From a virus, in IMG/VR virus record IMGVR_UViG_3300042465_000486, positions 1 to 34,026 of that record: DNA of 34,026 nt; one strand, written 5' to 3'. The notes below the pieces were generated by a model. The model was not told the origin of the DNA. It searched no databases and was given only the letters and a program-made list of their open reading frames with translations. Below, piece after piece: positions 1-8,008 of this stretch (its first letter is position 1; the number at the start of each line of letters is the position of its first letter). The translations under genes were made by a program, and so were the position numbers.

Positions 1-1329
1 CGAGGTCGGGTACAGCCTTGACGTGAAGGAGATGGCAACCTCGCCCAGTGTCTGCTCGTCAGGAATAACTGACCTGACGGACATGATGTTCTCGCCTGTG
101 CCGATCTCAATGGGTCCTGACTGGGCATAGGGATTGACGGAGTCGTAGGTGAAACCCACCTCATGCTCGTAGATGTAGGAGTCTGCGCTGACCATAAGGG
201 GGTTTTTGAATACTCCCCTATCAGTGCCAGCCGTGCGAGATATGGTTCCAATCGCCCAGTGACCCTCACGGTAGTTGTACGTTACATAGGAATCATTCTC
301 GTTTGATGCACTTGACGGGTAGAACCAAATGACCTCGCCAAACGAAGAGTTGTGTACAGCGTAGACCTTTGATGACTGGTTGTAGTTGATGTTGTTGAAG
401 ACGTAGTCTGAGACGTCGCAGCTAATTGGCTTGACATAACCGTCGTACTGCCAAAAGCCCGACTTAGACATCCACATCGCCGCAGTGTCAATGGCCGCAA
501 TGGATTGGGAGGAGATCACCCCACAGCCCGAACCCGCCTTCTCAAACGAATAAATGAATGGCAGTCCAATGTAAGTGGCTGTATGTACATCCACATCTGT
601 AAACAAAATGTTTACACCTCGGACTCTTTTGCCTGCCTTCAGTGACCCGACTGTGGACAATTCAAAGTCGCCAGCCTGATTGGTTGATGCGGCAGTCCAT
701 ACTGTGTTGTCCTCTTGGTCACTCCAAGACACTTTGCGACCATTACCACCTGCACCTAACGCAAACATGATGCGCTCTGAAGTCACTAAAACGGCAGCGC
801 AACTCGTTGGCGCGTTGGTGATTACAGCCGCGACTGTCGGGGTAGTAAACCCCAATTGCCACTCATAGAGTTTGCCGTCCGTGTCGCTACACGCTACAAG
901 ATACTCGCCCCAAGTGTCTAGGCTCCATGTCGTTGCTGGTAAGACTGAACCGATGTCAGGACGTGCCACGCCATAAGAAAACGATCCATAGGTGTTGTAA
1001 CCGTAGCCTGTCCCGCTGACGGCATCAGCACGGCCAGTAGTAAAACCTGCTGGGGTGATGTCTTTTACAGTATTATTTTGATCCATTGCAAAGAGTTTTG
1101 ACTGTGTACCTGCCGCAACGTACCTTGCATTGCCATTAGTCACCCAAGCCAGCAACCCACGGCATACACCTGTGAGTTGCGTAGCGGACTTCTTACGCCA
1201 CCCACCAATGGGTCGTAGGGTGTTCTCATACCAGCGAACTAGGTTTGAGTCGTACCAGCGTCCCGCAGCCTGGTACTCAGTACCATTACGGTAAACGCCT
1301 GGGGGGATTTTGAGTGGTATGAGTGCCAT
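1..1329 (-). CDS. P22 gp10-like tail/stabilisation protein, partial (C-terminus off window)
   Basis: The frame is open from an ATG at 1329 to the window edge, 443 codons without a stop. The start reads MALIPLKIPPGVYRNGTEYQ and is followed by RWYDSNLVRWYE and a GWR motif. This opening is shared by tail proteins of many short-tailed phages that I relate to the P22 gp10 packaged-DNA stabilisation family, a neck/tail component. Trp/Gly-rich segments such as GFWQYDGYVKP and YREGHWAIG look like beta-propeller blades, as expected for that family. It is the last gene seen of the leftward structural run and starts 7 bases after the C1q-like gene. The family assignment comes from memory of sequence style, without a search. 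The C-terminus is missing because the window ends. Confidence 0.6.
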   Translation of the reverse strand, partial: MALIPLKIPPGVYRNGTEYQAAGRWYDSNLVRWYENTLRPIGGWRKKSATQLTGVCRGLLAWVTNGNARYVAAGTQSKLFAMDQNNTVKDITPAGFTTGRADAVSGTGYGYNTYGSFSYGVARPDIGSVLPATTWSLDTWGEYLVACSDTDGKLYEWQLGFTTPTVAAVITNAPTSCAAVLVTSERIMFALGAGGNGRKVSWSDQEDNTVWTAASTNQAGDFELSTVGSLKAGKRVRGVNILFTDVDVHTATYIGLPFIYSFEKAGSGCGVISSQSIAAIDTAAMWMSKSGFWQYDGYVKPISCDVSDYVFNNINYNQSSKVYAVHNSSFGEVIWFYPSSASNENDSYVTYNYREGHWAIGTISRTAGTDRGVFKNPLMVSADSYIYEHEVGFTYDSVNPYAQSGPIEIGTGENIMSVRSVIPDEQTLGEVAISFTSRLYPTS

Positions 1330-1336
1330 GACGAGA

Positions 1337-2002
1337 TTATGCTGTTTCTGTAGACAAATTGGACACGAACGACATGGTGGCAATCACCGAAGGAACTGAC
1401 GGGCGTGTCGGGGAGGTTCCAGCCGCAAAGGTTTCAATGGTTACCGCAACGTCGCTTGTCCTCCAAACGATCTGCACATAGTCATTAGCGACTAGGCTCA
1501 CAAAGAAATTAAGGGCAACAATCACATGAGACGGGTCGCCTGATGACTTCCTTGCCGAAATGCCAAACCTGCTGTTTGATTTGGCAATGTCAGTCCCATT
1601 CTTTCTGAACCAAAAGTCAATGTCTTGAGAACTGTTTGTCGTGTTCTTGATTTGGATGCTGAATTGCAGGTTGTAGATTCCTGGCTGCGAAACGTTAAGC
1701 CTTGACGAGTTTGACAATGTCACCCCGTTGCTGAAGTCTGTAGTATCAAAGGTTACAGGGTAGGCCGTGGTGGTGTTTGCCGCAGTCTGATTTGTACCGT
1801 CCTGAAACGCACCGTAGGGTATGTTGATGTACTTCCCTCCCCTCGGCCCGAACAGCGCAGCAATGATGCCTGTGACGCGCTGAAAGTACCCTCCCATATT
1901 GGCAAAGGTCTGGCTGAAGTATCTCTGCTCGTACTCATTCCCAGGCGTACCCGTGTTGGGTGCTGCCGGTGTCGTGAGTTGGCCGGTGTAGTTTGTTGCC
2001 AT
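1337..2002 (-). CDS. Virion protein with C1q/TNF-like jelly-roll domain
   Basis: A 221-residue protein. The first 60 residues are low-complexity and end in GPRGGKYINIPYGAFQDG. The rest reads as a beta-sandwich of the C1q/TNF type: AYPVTFDTTDFSNGVTL, then SRLNVSQPGIYNLQFSIQIKN, DIDFWFRKNGTDIA, and a VIVALNFFVSLVANDYVQIVW strand. The phrase 'pattern of G-I-Y-N-L-Q-F-S' followed by W-F-R-K-N-G is typical of phage C1q-like domains used in trimeric tail fibres or decoration proteins. Its start overlaps the endolysin stop by one base. It lies between the lysis genes and a tail gene, so a receptor-binding or tail accessory role is plausible, but that is inference. Confidence 0.6.
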   Translation of the reverse strand: MATNYTGQLTTPAAPNTGTPGNEYEQRYFSQTFANMGGYFQRVTGIIAALFGPRGGKYINIPYGAFQDGTNQTAANTTTAYPVTFDTTDFSNGVTLSNSSRLNVSQPGIYNLQFSIQIKNTTNSSQDIDFWFRKNGTDIAKSNSRFGISARKSSGDPSHVIVALNFFVSLVANDYVQIVWRTSDVAVTIETFAAGTSPTRPSVPSVIATMSFVSNLSTETA

Positions 2003-2433
2003 TATGTGAACTGTCTAACACCAGATTTATCAATAATCAATGCAGAGCCACGGGGTTCGACTCCATCCACGTTAGGGATGCTGATATGCGTCCAACGGTC
2101 AAACTCACGGATGATCTGATCAAATGGCAGATTGGCAGCAATCACAGCGCGGACTACCTCATCAGGGGTAACGCCGGGTACACGGAAGTCGGCAGCACAA
2201 CCGTGACGGTGTTGGCTGGAGTCCTTGCTGCCCACTGCATCATTGACCTGCTTGCATCGGAACGCAGAGTTAATCATCACGGGTTTGCCGCCCAAGGTAG
2301 ATTTGACCTGTTCTAGCAGTTGCGCCAAGCGTTGCAGGTTGCTGATTTCCTCTTGGGTCGGGCTATTGTCAAACTCTCTGTGGTCGGTGACGGTTAACTC
2401 AGCGAGTGTGAAGTGTTTACTTAGGTGTGCCAT
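2002..2433 (-). CDS. Endolysin, peptidase M15A-like (zinc D,D/L,D-peptidase)
   Basis: A 143-residue protein with the full M15A layout. An N-terminal HFTLAELTVTDHREFDNSP segment leads into a helical region and INSAFRCKQVNDAVGS. The zinc motif SQHRHGCAAD supplies His75 and Asp82, Glu110 is the probable catalytic acid, and WTHISI gives His116 as third ligand. M15A peptidases cut peptide crosslinks in peptidoglycan, and phages use them as endolysins. No signal peptide or membrane segment is seen, so export would depend on the holin. The gene overlaps the holin gene by 13 bases, the classic lysis-cassette order. The assignment is firm; exact bond specificity is not visible. Confidence 0.88.
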   Translation of the reverse strand: MAHLSKHFTLAELTVTDHREFDNSPTQEEISNLQRLAQLLEQVKSTLGGKPVMINSAFRCKQVNDAVGSKDSSQHRHGCAADFRVPGVTPDEVVRAVIAANLPFDQIIREFDRWTHISIPNVDGVEPRGSALIIDKSGVRQFT

Positions 2434-2840
2434 TTTTTACCCTTCATATCGGCTAATTTCTCAAGCGTTCTGCCGCCAAAGTACGCACCCATCACAAGCA
2501 TCCCCCACTGCCCAAGCAGCGTAACGTAAGACTCGGAAATCTTAAATCCAAGGCCATCCAAAATAGCCAGCGTAAGGTACGCCGTCAGGATATACACCAA
2601 GGTCATGGGGCGCACATTTTTAGACAGCCATGAATCCGAAGCCATGTCAGCAGTCCAGCGGTCTGTGGTGTTTTGCTGCTCTGCTTTGAACATCTCGGTC
2701 TCGTTTGCCATCTTTGCCAGTTCACCGTTTTGGGCAAGCGTAGCAAGTTCCAATTGGGCTTTGGCCTTGGCTTCAGGGTCGGGTATGAGTTTGTCGATGA
2801 TTTTGCCGCCTACTTGCAGCAGTCCTGAAATGTCAAACAT
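2421..2840 (-). CDS. Holin, GTA_holin_3TM-like
   Basis: A 139-residue protein. The N-terminus (MFDISGLLQVGGKIIDKLIPDPEAKAK) and the Gln/Glu-rich helix that follows are typical of the 'holin of 3TMs' family found in gene-transfer agents and phages. WLSKNVRPMTLVYILTAYLTLAIL begins the hydrophobic part near residues 69-92, and GQWGMLVMGAYFGGRTLEKLA follows near residues 110-130. Only two strong membrane segments are obvious by eye; the third in this family is weak. Holins form the inner-membrane lesion that lets the endolysin reach the wall. It lies directly upstream of the endolysin, with a 13-base overlap, and shares one base with the preceding gene. Strong on context and sequence. Confidence 0.85.
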   Translation of the reverse strand: MFDISGLLQVGGKIIDKLIPDPEAKAKAQLELATLAQNGELAKMANETEMFKAEQQNTTDRWTADMASDSWLSKNVRPMTLVYILTAYLTLAILDGLGFKISESYVTLLGQWGMLVMGAYFGGRTLEKLADMKGKKWHT

Positions 2841-3457
2841 TATTGTTTACTCCTAGATAACATAGTTGCGGCAATACTCAGCATGGTTCGTGCTGATTCT
2901 AAGTTTTCGGGTTCGGTTTCCCATCCCACGGTTATCTGCCCCACAAACCGCCCCGGCTCTGGTGGAACACTGATTCTGCAAGTATAGGTAACGCCCTTGT
3001 TGATGTACCAAATACCCATCTCAGACTGCGCTGTGCGGTACTCACCGCAAGGAATTTCGTTTGCCATCAGCTTCACAACGTCGGCGTTATTGGCTGCGTT
3101 GTTTGTAAACAGCCCTACATCCAGCCCGTCATTGGTTTTGTCTCTGCCGTCCTTGGCGTAGGCTCGGTACAGTACGCGAGTCCCGAACATCGGGTTGACT
3201 TTGAACACCGCAACGATAGTGGCGTTGGTGGTCTTAAACAGGTGGGCGGAGGCATCCTCAACCCTGTCTTCGGCAATGCTGGGTATCTTCTTGGATTCTT
3301 TGTAAGCCCCAATCAGCAAGTCTTGGTTTGTGTACACAAAATAACCAGCAAAAGCAACTACGCCCATGATAAGGATGGCAGCAAGTTTAAATGGCGAATC
3401 CACATACCCCAGAACTTTGTCAAGGGTTGAATTGGCGTTTAAAGTTCCTTCGCTCAC
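2840..3457 (-). CDS. Single-pass membrane protein of unknown function in lysis region
   Basis: 205 residues. One clear transmembrane segment lies at about residues 25-44 (FKLAAILIMGVVAFAGYFVYT). About 160 residues follow, including ATIVAVFKVNPMFGTRVLYRAY and GLFTNNAANNADVVKLMANEIPC. The soluble part alternates strands and helices in a way that reminds me of GAF/PAS-like sensory folds, but I cannot confirm this. It could also be a spanin-like envelope protein, given its place between a TM protein and the holin. The start overlaps the preceding gene by 4 bases and the end overlaps the holin start by one. It is real by operon context; the function is not recognised. Confidence 0.6.
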   Translation of the reverse strand: MSEGTLNANSTLDKVLGYVDSPFKLAAILIMGVVAFAGYFVYTNQDLLIGAYKESKKIPSIAEDRVEDASAHLFKTTNATIVAVFKVNPMFGTRVLYRAYAKDGRDKTNDGLDVGLFTNNAANNADVVKLMANEIPCGEYRTAQSEMGIWYINKGVTYTCRISVPPEPGRFVGQITVGWETEPENLESARTMLSIAATMLSRSKQ

Positions 3458-3927
3458 AGCTTACCTTTCATTGCAATTACACCCCAAGCCACCAGCATAA
3501 ATATGGCAGCGGCTACCAATATGCAAAGCCCCATCGTGATGGCCTCGTCAATCTCCTGCTTGCGGTTCTTAGCCGCCCTAGCATCTAATATCTCTTGCGT
3601 TCGTCTGCGTTGCACAATTGCGTTACGCTCCAAAAGAATCTGACTCCAAAGCTGGCTGTGGCCTTGGTTGATAAAATGCCACTTCAACTCTTCCTCGGCT
3701 TTATTCAGTTCATGCAGTTGCATGACGGTACTCATCGCTTGGCTGGTGTCTGAACTGTATTTCTTCTTTGGGTCCTTAACTGCTTCCTTGGCAACCTTTT
3801 CCTTTGCGTCGAAGAACTTCATCACATCGTTTGTGATGCCTTGGACATCCTTGCCCATCTTGATGGCTGCTTGGATGCCTTTGATAGCTCCTTGCGCTAC
3901 GGCAAAGGCCGTTATGGGATCGATCAC
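3454..3927 (-). CDS. Small C-terminally membrane-anchored phage protein, unknown function
   Basis: 157 residues starting at a GTG (3927) that overlaps the stop of the 53-residue gene before it in a GTGA junction. The N-terminus MIDPITAFAVAQGAIKGIQA is followed by a charged, largely helical region (FFDAKEKVAKEAVKDPKKK, then LNKAEEELKWHF, then QRRRTQEILDARAAKNRKQ). One strong transmembrane segment lies near the C-terminus, about residues 131-152. Proteins with this 'DPITA...' opening, a helical middle and a tail anchor occur near the lysis genes of many marine and freshwater podoviruses. A structural or lysis-timing role is possible. Function is not established. Confidence 0.65.
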   Translation of the reverse strand: MIDPITAFAVAQGAIKGIQAAIKMGKDVQGITNDVMKFFDAKEKVAKEAVKDPKKKYSSDTSQAMSTVMQLHELNKAEEELKWHFINQGHSQLWSQILLERNAIVQRRRTQEILDARAAKNRKQEIDEAITMGLCILVAAAIFMLVAWGVIAMKGKL

Positions 3928-4085
3928 TTTTTAGGCTCCAGCACCCACCGGCAGACTCTGCCGTCCTTATCTAAAAACTCGTTGGCTCCATACTTCTCTT
4001 GCGGCAGCACGACGCGGCACACCAGCACGATTTTTGTTTCCGTGTTGGGCCAAGGTATCTGTGCTGAAGCAATTGCATCTATCAC
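3924..4085 (-). CDS. Very small conserved-looking phage protein (53 aa)
   Basis: A short gene read directly from the minus strand. It starts with GTG at 4085, overlaps the stop of the 78-residue gene in a GTGA junction, and ends in TGA inside another GTGA junction with the next gene. The protein begins VIDAIASAQIPWPNTETKIV and continues LVCRVVLPQEKYGANEFLDK, then DGRVCRWVLEPKK. It has two Cys residues and no membrane segment. The perfect 4-base overlaps on both sides and the otherwise unfilled 160-base gap are the evidence that it is translated. Function unknown. The pattern 'VCRVVLP...DGRVCRWVL' suggests a compact beta-rich fold. Confidence 0.65.
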   Translation of the reverse strand: MIDAIASAQIPWPNTETKIVLVCRVVLPQEKYGANEFLDKDGRVCRWVLEPKK

Positions 4086-4318
4086 TTGAATCCATGATTC
4101 TTTGCGAAGTCAAATAAAAGGTATCCAAGCCCAGCCAACGCAGCCCACACCAAGCCGCCAAGTGTCTTCTCAATGATGGCCTGGCGTAATTTAATGGACT
4201 GCTCCTGCTTATGGATGGCCAACTTAACCCAACGCACCTCATCCTCGGATAGGTTAGACGATGCCTTGATCGCTGCCGTGATGTCAGCAATAAACTCAGC
4301 GCGTTCGGCTTGGTTCAT
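4082..4318 (-). CDS. Small membrane protein, possible second holin or antiholin
   Basis: 78 residues. An amphipathic N-terminal half (ERAEFIADITAAIKASSNLS, then EDEVRWVKLAIHKQEQSIKL) leads to one membrane segment at about residues 51-70 (LGGLVWAALAGLGYLLFDF). A short KNHGFK tail follows. This is the topology of small phage membrane proteins that act as holins, antiholins or pinholins. It sits at the head of the lysis stretch, two bases after the tail-fibre stop, and four genes before the 3-TM holin. The stop overlaps the following GTG start. The lysis role is inferred from topology and location only. Confidence 0.6.
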   Translation of the reverse strand: MNQAERAEFIADITAAIKASSNLSEDEVRWVKLAIHKQEQSIKLRQAIIEKTLGGLVWAALAGLGYLLFDFAKNHGFK

Positions 4319-4320
4319 GG

Positions 4321-5403
4321 TTATTTGGCCTCAAGTGCTGTGAGTCGAGTGGTCAGGGATGTGATGAGGGCTTGTTGTTCCTGAATTGCGGCTGTCAGTG
4401 TGGCGACAAGGAAGCTGGTGTCGATGCCTTGATGAATAGGGTTGCCGTCAGCATCCACCGCGTCTTTCTCGCCAGCAACGCAGCCGGGGACTACTTCTGC
4501 CAACTCATGGGCAATGAAGCCTTGACCATCAGAGCCGTCTACATTCCACTTGTAAGTCACAGGCTTGAGCAGGGCCACCTTGTCCAATGCACCTGTCATG
4601 GGGGCAATGGTGTTTTTCAGGCGGTAGTCAGATGATGTGACGTAGGAGGTGGAAGACCCATTAGCAGCGATATATCCTACTGCCCCATTGGGATTGAAGA
4701 ACTGAATTAACGCGTTTTCTGCCGTTGCAGTCGTTGACAACCGTAAAATTCTGCGAGAGTTGCTATCTGCGAAAAAGCAAGAACCGCCAGAACCTCCACT
4801 TACTACACTCGTAACCCCCACCAGCAAGTTGCCGCTGGAGTCGATACGCATACGCTCTAATGATGATGCACCAGTTCCAAATGTCATATTAGCAACGGAA
4901 AGCAACCCTAAATCTGTAATTGCACCACCGCTAATAATTGCATTAGCTGTTCCAATATATCCTCTATTTGTTCCGTTATATGCAAATCCCACATAAGTTC
5001 CAGTTGTATTATTAAAATTTCCAGTACCTTTTACATCTAATGTATCAGCAGGACTACTAGTACCAATCCCCACATTACCGCTGGAGTTAATACGCATAGC
5101 CTCCGCACCACCTTCAGCAAAAGCAATGGTGTCAGCCGCAGGGAAGAAGATGCCGGTGTTGGTGTCTCCTGTGGCTGTGATTGTTGGCGCAGCCGCAGAG
5201 CCTGCTGCATAAGATGCAATCCCGCCAACAGTCAAAACCTTACCAGAGCCAACATTAAGACCAACGCTAGTGCCTGTACCTGCCGCCGTAAAGATTGCAT
5301 CTACAGAGTCCAAGTCAGTATTGATCTTGGTTCCCCAGGTATCGGTACTTGCCCCAACTTCAGGTTTGGTAAGTAATAGGTTCGTCGTCGTTGTATCAGC
5401 CAT
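4321..5403 (-). CDS. Tail fibre/spike with C-terminal S74 intramolecular chaperone
   Basis: 360 residues. The N-terminus ([20 protein letters not shown]) is the usual virion-anchoring opening of such fibres. The middle is Gly/Ser/Thr-rich and holds repeats built on '[12 protein letters not shown]', seen at about residues 104-115 and again as [13 protein letters not shown] at about 186-198, typical of trimeric beta-stem fibres. The end carries the peptidase S74 chaperone motif [10 protein letters not shown]. In this family the serine (Ser258) and the lysine five residues on (Lys263) form the self-cleavage dyad, releasing the last ~100 residues after trimer folding. A coiled-coil-like tail ([12 protein letters not shown]) follows. 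This is probably the host-recognition fibre; the receptor cannot be read. Confidence 0.8.
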   Translation of the reverse strand: MADTTTTNLLLTKPEVGASTDTWGTKINTDLDSVDAIFTAAGTGTSVGLNVGSGKVLTVGGIASYAAGSAAAPTITATGDTNTGIFFPAADTIAFAEGGAEAMRINSSGNVGIGTSSPADTLDVKGTGNFNNTTGTYVGFAYNGTNRGYIGTANAIISGGAITDLGLLSVANMTFGTGASSLERMRIDSSGNLLVGVTSVVSGGSGGSCFFADSNSRRILRLSTTATAENALIQFFNPNGAVGYIAANGSSTSYVTSSDYRLKNTIAPMTGALDKVALLKPVTYKWNVDGSDGQGFIAHELAEVVPGCVAGEKDAVDADGNPIHQGIDTSFLVATLTAAIQEQQALITSLTTRLTALEAK

Positions 5404-5413
5404 TTTTCACCTC

Positions 5414-6064
5414 TTATGCGGCCTCTTGCCACGTTGTTGAATTATCTGCAACTACAGTCCATGTCTCTGATGTATCGGAAATTTGTGTCCAAGTCTCTGA
5501 TGTATCAGGAACTGCTCCCCATCCGAATCCAATCAATGTGCCTACTGATGAATCAGTTTGTACGCCAATTATCGCAACAGAAACGACGCTTGTGGCAGTG
5601 CCTGCGGAGCCAGTCCCCTCAACTCCAGTAATGTCCTGGAACGTAATGACCTCTGACGGCATTGTCTCCACAGCACCCGTGGCAGAGTTTCCTGTAACGG
5701 CTCGCAGTCTGCTAGTTGTAACCGAGCCAACAGAGGTTGTTGACGCATTGCCAAATGCCTCAATGCTCAATACCTCCTGAACGCTGCCAATGGACAGGGT
5801 TGAGGAGTTGCCTGTAACGGCTTGGGCTGATGACGGGGATAGAGTGCCAATTGCACAGGTGGACGCATTGCCTGTGATGGCAATGGAGATAGACAGGCTG
5901 ACTGTTCCGACATTGCCTGTGGCAATTGTCCCGTCCTCTTGGATTGATCGGCCGGCCAGCAACGTGCCTATGGCAGAGGTAGACGAGTTGCCAGTTAGTG
6001 CGGCTCCCGCTTCTCCAAAGCCCCATGCTCCGTATCCGTACCTACCTGTGCCGTAAGCAGCCAT
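5414..6064 (-). CDS. Repeat-rich virion protein (TGNSST/SxGSV repeats, W-repeat C-terminus)
   Basis: 216 residues built mostly from a degenerate repeat of about 20 residues, roughly 'TGNSSTSAIGTL', seen at least six times (TGNSSTSAIGTL, TGNASTCAIGTL, TGNSSTLSIGSV, FGNASTTSVGSV, TGNSATGAVETM). The C-terminus has three copies of a short Trp motif (DTSETWTQI, DTSETWTVV, DNSTTWQEA). The N-terminus YGTGRYGYGAWGFGEAG is Gly/Tyr-rich. Similar repeat proteins precede tail fibres in many environmental podoviruses. It lies 10 bases before the fibre gene, so it may link or decorate the fibre. The function is inferred; the repeats are directly visible. Confidence 0.65.
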   Translation of the reverse strand: MAAYGTGRYGYGAWGFGEAGAALTGNSSTSAIGTLLAGRSIQEDGTIATGNVGTVSLSISIAITGNASTCAIGTLSPSSAQAVTGNSSTLSIGSVQEVLSIEAFGNASTTSVGSVTTSRLRAVTGNSATGAVETMPSEVITFQDITGVEGTGSAGTATSVVSVAIIGVQTDSSVGTLIGFGWGAVPDTSETWTQISDTSETWTVVADNSTTWQEAA

Positions 6065-6079
6065 GCCGCTGCTCCCGCG

Positions 6080-6535
6080 TTAAGCCAGCCGAATCAGGCC
6101 GGTGCTTGCGTCATTGACGGGCATTGTTAGAGTGAACGTGCCAGCCGTCACTGTCTGAGAGCCAAAGGTATGAACGCTTACTGCCTTATTGGATTGGGTC
6201 GAGTTGTAGATCAATACCGCGTCAAAGGCTGTGGAGAGAGTCACAGAAGAATAAGTAATGCTTGCGCTTGGGGTGACAAATGCTGTTGTTCCACTTGTGC
6301 TTGGAACAGTGCCAAACGTCACAGCAACACCGCCAGCCGTGTACCCAGTCCCTGATACCTCATCAGAGGCTGAGTAGGCTGTTGTGGCCGCATTGACTGT
6401 GGCAGATGCCAAGTACAAAGCTGCTTTGAATGAGTCAGCAGTTGTTGCAGCGCGTACAACACCAGTGCCAAAATTGTGATGGCCGACCAATAACTCGCCC
6501 TTGAACGAGGTACACATTGCCTGAGTATTTGCCAT
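6080..6535 (-). CDS. Phage structural protein, unknown (151 aa)
   Basis: 151 residues, rich in Thr, Ser, Ala and Val and predicted to be mainly beta. It opens MANTQAMCTSFKGELLVGHH and continues with SFKAALYLASATVNAATTAY. The final third (FGSQTVTAGTFTLTMPVNDA) resembles strand-rich ends of small virion proteins. Related proteins are commonly found between the head-tail adaptor and the fibre in podovirus genomes, so a tail or decoration role is likely. It follows the 63-residue gene with a 2-base gap. No enzymatic motif is seen. Confidence 0.6.
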   Translation of the reverse strand: MANTQAMCTSFKGELLVGHHNFGTGVVRAATTADSFKAALYLASATVNAATTAYSASDEVSGTGYTAGGVAVTFGTVPSTSGTTAFVTPSASITYSSVTLSTAFDAVLIYNSTQSNKAVSVHTFGSQTVTAGTFTLTMPVNDASTGLIRLA

Positions 6536-6537
6536 GA

Positions 6538-6729
6538 TTATCCTAAAGGTTGAGCAACGGCTAGTGTTGCAACGTTGCGTTTCAAAGTCATATCAACGGA
6601 ACGGTGAACAAGTTCATTGTTCTGCCAGTACTCGACCCACCGAGTTGTCTCGTTCTCAGTATCAATTATCCCCTCTTTTTTCTCAAGTAGGGAGTCATCC
6701 ATTTCGCCTTTGGTCGTGGTGATTAGCAT
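6538..6729 (-). CDS. Small conserved phage protein (63 aa), unknown
   Basis: 63 residues: MLITTTKGEMDDSLLEKKEG, then a Glu/Thr-rich stretch and WVEYWQNNELVHRSVDMTLK. The 'TTKGEMD...LEKKEG...WVEYWxxxELVHRSVxxxLK' arrangement is one I recognise from many uncharacterised podovirus genomes, always next to the adaptor gene. It is probably soluble and may act in tail or head assembly. It starts 2 bases after the adaptor stop. Function unknown. Confidence 0.6.
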   Translation of the reverse strand: MLITTTKGEMDDSLLEKKEGIIDTENETTRWVEYWQNNELVHRSVDMTLKRNVATLAVAQPLG

Positions 6730-6731
6730 TT

Positions 6732-7352
6732 CTACCCCAGTGTTCTTGCTCGTGCGGTCAGAGAGCCGCCCGATGTTGTGCTTCGATCATCTGCGAGTTG
6801 CAGTTGATCAAGTCCAGCCAGGTACAGCGCAGACCAAACAGAGATTCTTGCGTCATCCTGTAGGTAAGGCGCGGCCTGCAAGAGTGCGCCGTACAGGTAG
6901 ATGTCGGGGGATGAGGTCAACAGGAAGTTTGTTGCGACAGTACTTGATAACTTAGTTAACTTTGCGTAGTAGGTAAGTTCGCCTGTGTACGCTGTGTCAG
7001 GGGATGGGACAACGCGAATCTGACTCCCGACGATGCTGAAGTACGTTGGTTTGCCTGCCGCGTTTGTGCGTGATGCCAATATGTCCAATGAGTCCATAGT
7101 CTCAAACTGCATCGGAGTCACTGGGTTTGTATTTAACTTGAAAGACCTTGTCTCCAAAAAGTTGTCAGGAACCGCGCTGTACTCGCTGTTGATGTACGCA
7201 TCCGCACGGACAATCATCTGACGTGTACGCAAGTTGCGTTCAATCTGAGCCTCGGCCAGAGAGATAAAGTCAGGGATTGCAGCCGTCAGGTCGGCACGGA
7301 CAAGCCAGTCCGCTAATGATGCCTTGAGTTCGGTGTATGTCGTTAGAGCCAT
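6732..7352 (-). CDS. Head-tail adaptor (connector) protein, P22 gp4/SU10 adaptor-like
   Basis: 206 residues. It opens TYTELKASLADWLVRADLTA and then AIPDFISLAEAQIERNLRTR. This combination, a helix followed by 'DFI.LAE..I.R.LR.R', marks the adaptor that docks beneath the portal ring in podoviruses. The middle has YSAVPDNFLETRSF and YFSIVGSQIRVVPSPDTAYTG, giving a small beta domain, then YYAKLTKLS and the helical YLYGALLQAAPYLQDDARIS. It shares one base (TAATG) with the preceding glycosyltransferase gene. It acts in the virion neck. Good family match by pattern, not checked by search. Confidence 0.75.
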   Translation of the reverse strand: MALTTYTELKASLADWLVRADLTAAIPDFISLAEAQIERNLRTRQMIVRADAYINSEYSAVPDNFLETRSFKLNTNPVTPMQFETMDSLDILASRTNAAGKPTYFSIVGSQIRVVPSPDTAYTGELTYYAKLTKLSSTVATNFLLTSSPDIYLYGALLQAAPYLQDDARISVWSALYLAGLDQLQLADDRSTTSGGSLTARARTLG

Positions 7353-8008
7353 TAGGTAGCCTTTTCCTTTTCCTCAAGGTCACGCATGACCCATGTGTGG
7401 TCGTGCTTGAATTCAAACGTCCCAATGTGTCCAATTTCTTTAGACACATCGTGGTCAATCCATATCTTAAACCCTGCGGCCTGCGCCTTGCGGCAGAAGA
7501 AAATATCCTCACCAATGTAGCCACGTTTGTCGGTGCGCCAGGGAGTCTCGAACCAAGGCTCTGTCAATGCCTCAAAGACGTTACGCTTGATGAGCATTAC
7601 GCCCATCCCGATGCTGCCAACTTCCTCAACGCCTGTGGATTCGGGCATTGTGTAGACCAACTCGCGCTCTCCGTCAGGGCCGTACTTCTGAGCCGTTGGA
7701 CCTGTCGGCATCCTGCGACGTGCGCAGTTGGTGGCCACGATGTCAAGGTCGTGCTTGAGCAGCCGCTCAATCATGTCCTGCGGGAACGTCATGTCCGAGT
7801 CAACAAACAGGACGTGGGTGCAGTTCTCTCGCATCGCATCAAGGCAAAGGTCTGCTCGTTGGTTTTGGATCAGCGTACCCTGCATGATCTTCAGAGCAAT
7901 TGCGTCTGTGGTGTTCAGCGTGTGGTACGTGACCATGTTGACCAAACAATAGGTGTAATTTGCGTGGACCATGTCACGCGCTGGGGTGCAGACTGCAATG
8001 TAATTCAT
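7352..8008 (-). CDS. Glycosyltransferase-like protein (GT-A fold)
   Basis: 218 residues. The N-terminus MNYIAVCTPARDMVHANYTY is a GT-A nucleotide-binding strand. LIQNQRADLCLDAMRENCTH and VLFVDSDMTFP follow, the latter giving a DxD motif at Asp70-Ser-Asp72 for metal and sugar-nucleotide binding. A further acidic site (RGYIGEDIFFCRKAQAAGFK) matches the second acidic motif of family-2-like enzymes. GHIGTFEF lies near the end. The substrate is unknown: virion proteins, host surface sugars or DNA are all possible. It is embedded in the head/neck operon between a small protein and the adaptor, with overlaps on both sides, so a virion-linked role is attractive. Confidence 0.72.
   Translation of the reverse strand: MNYIAVCTPARDMVHANYTYCLVNMVTYHTLNTTDAIALKIMQGTLIQNQRADLCLDAMRENCTHVLFVDSDMTFPQDMIERLLKHDLDIVATNCARRRMPTGPTAQKYGPDGERELVYTMPESTGVEEVGSIGMGVMLIKRNVFEALTEPWFETPWRTDKRGYIGEDIFFCRKAQAAGFKIWIDHDVSKEIGHIGTFEFKHDHTWVMRDLEEKEKAT

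Noticed and set aside
2044-2070. GGTTCGACTCC, a tRNA T-arm-like sequence on the plus strand
   Set aside because: It lies inside the endolysin gene, and no cloverleaf, anticodon arm or acceptor stem can be drawn around it.
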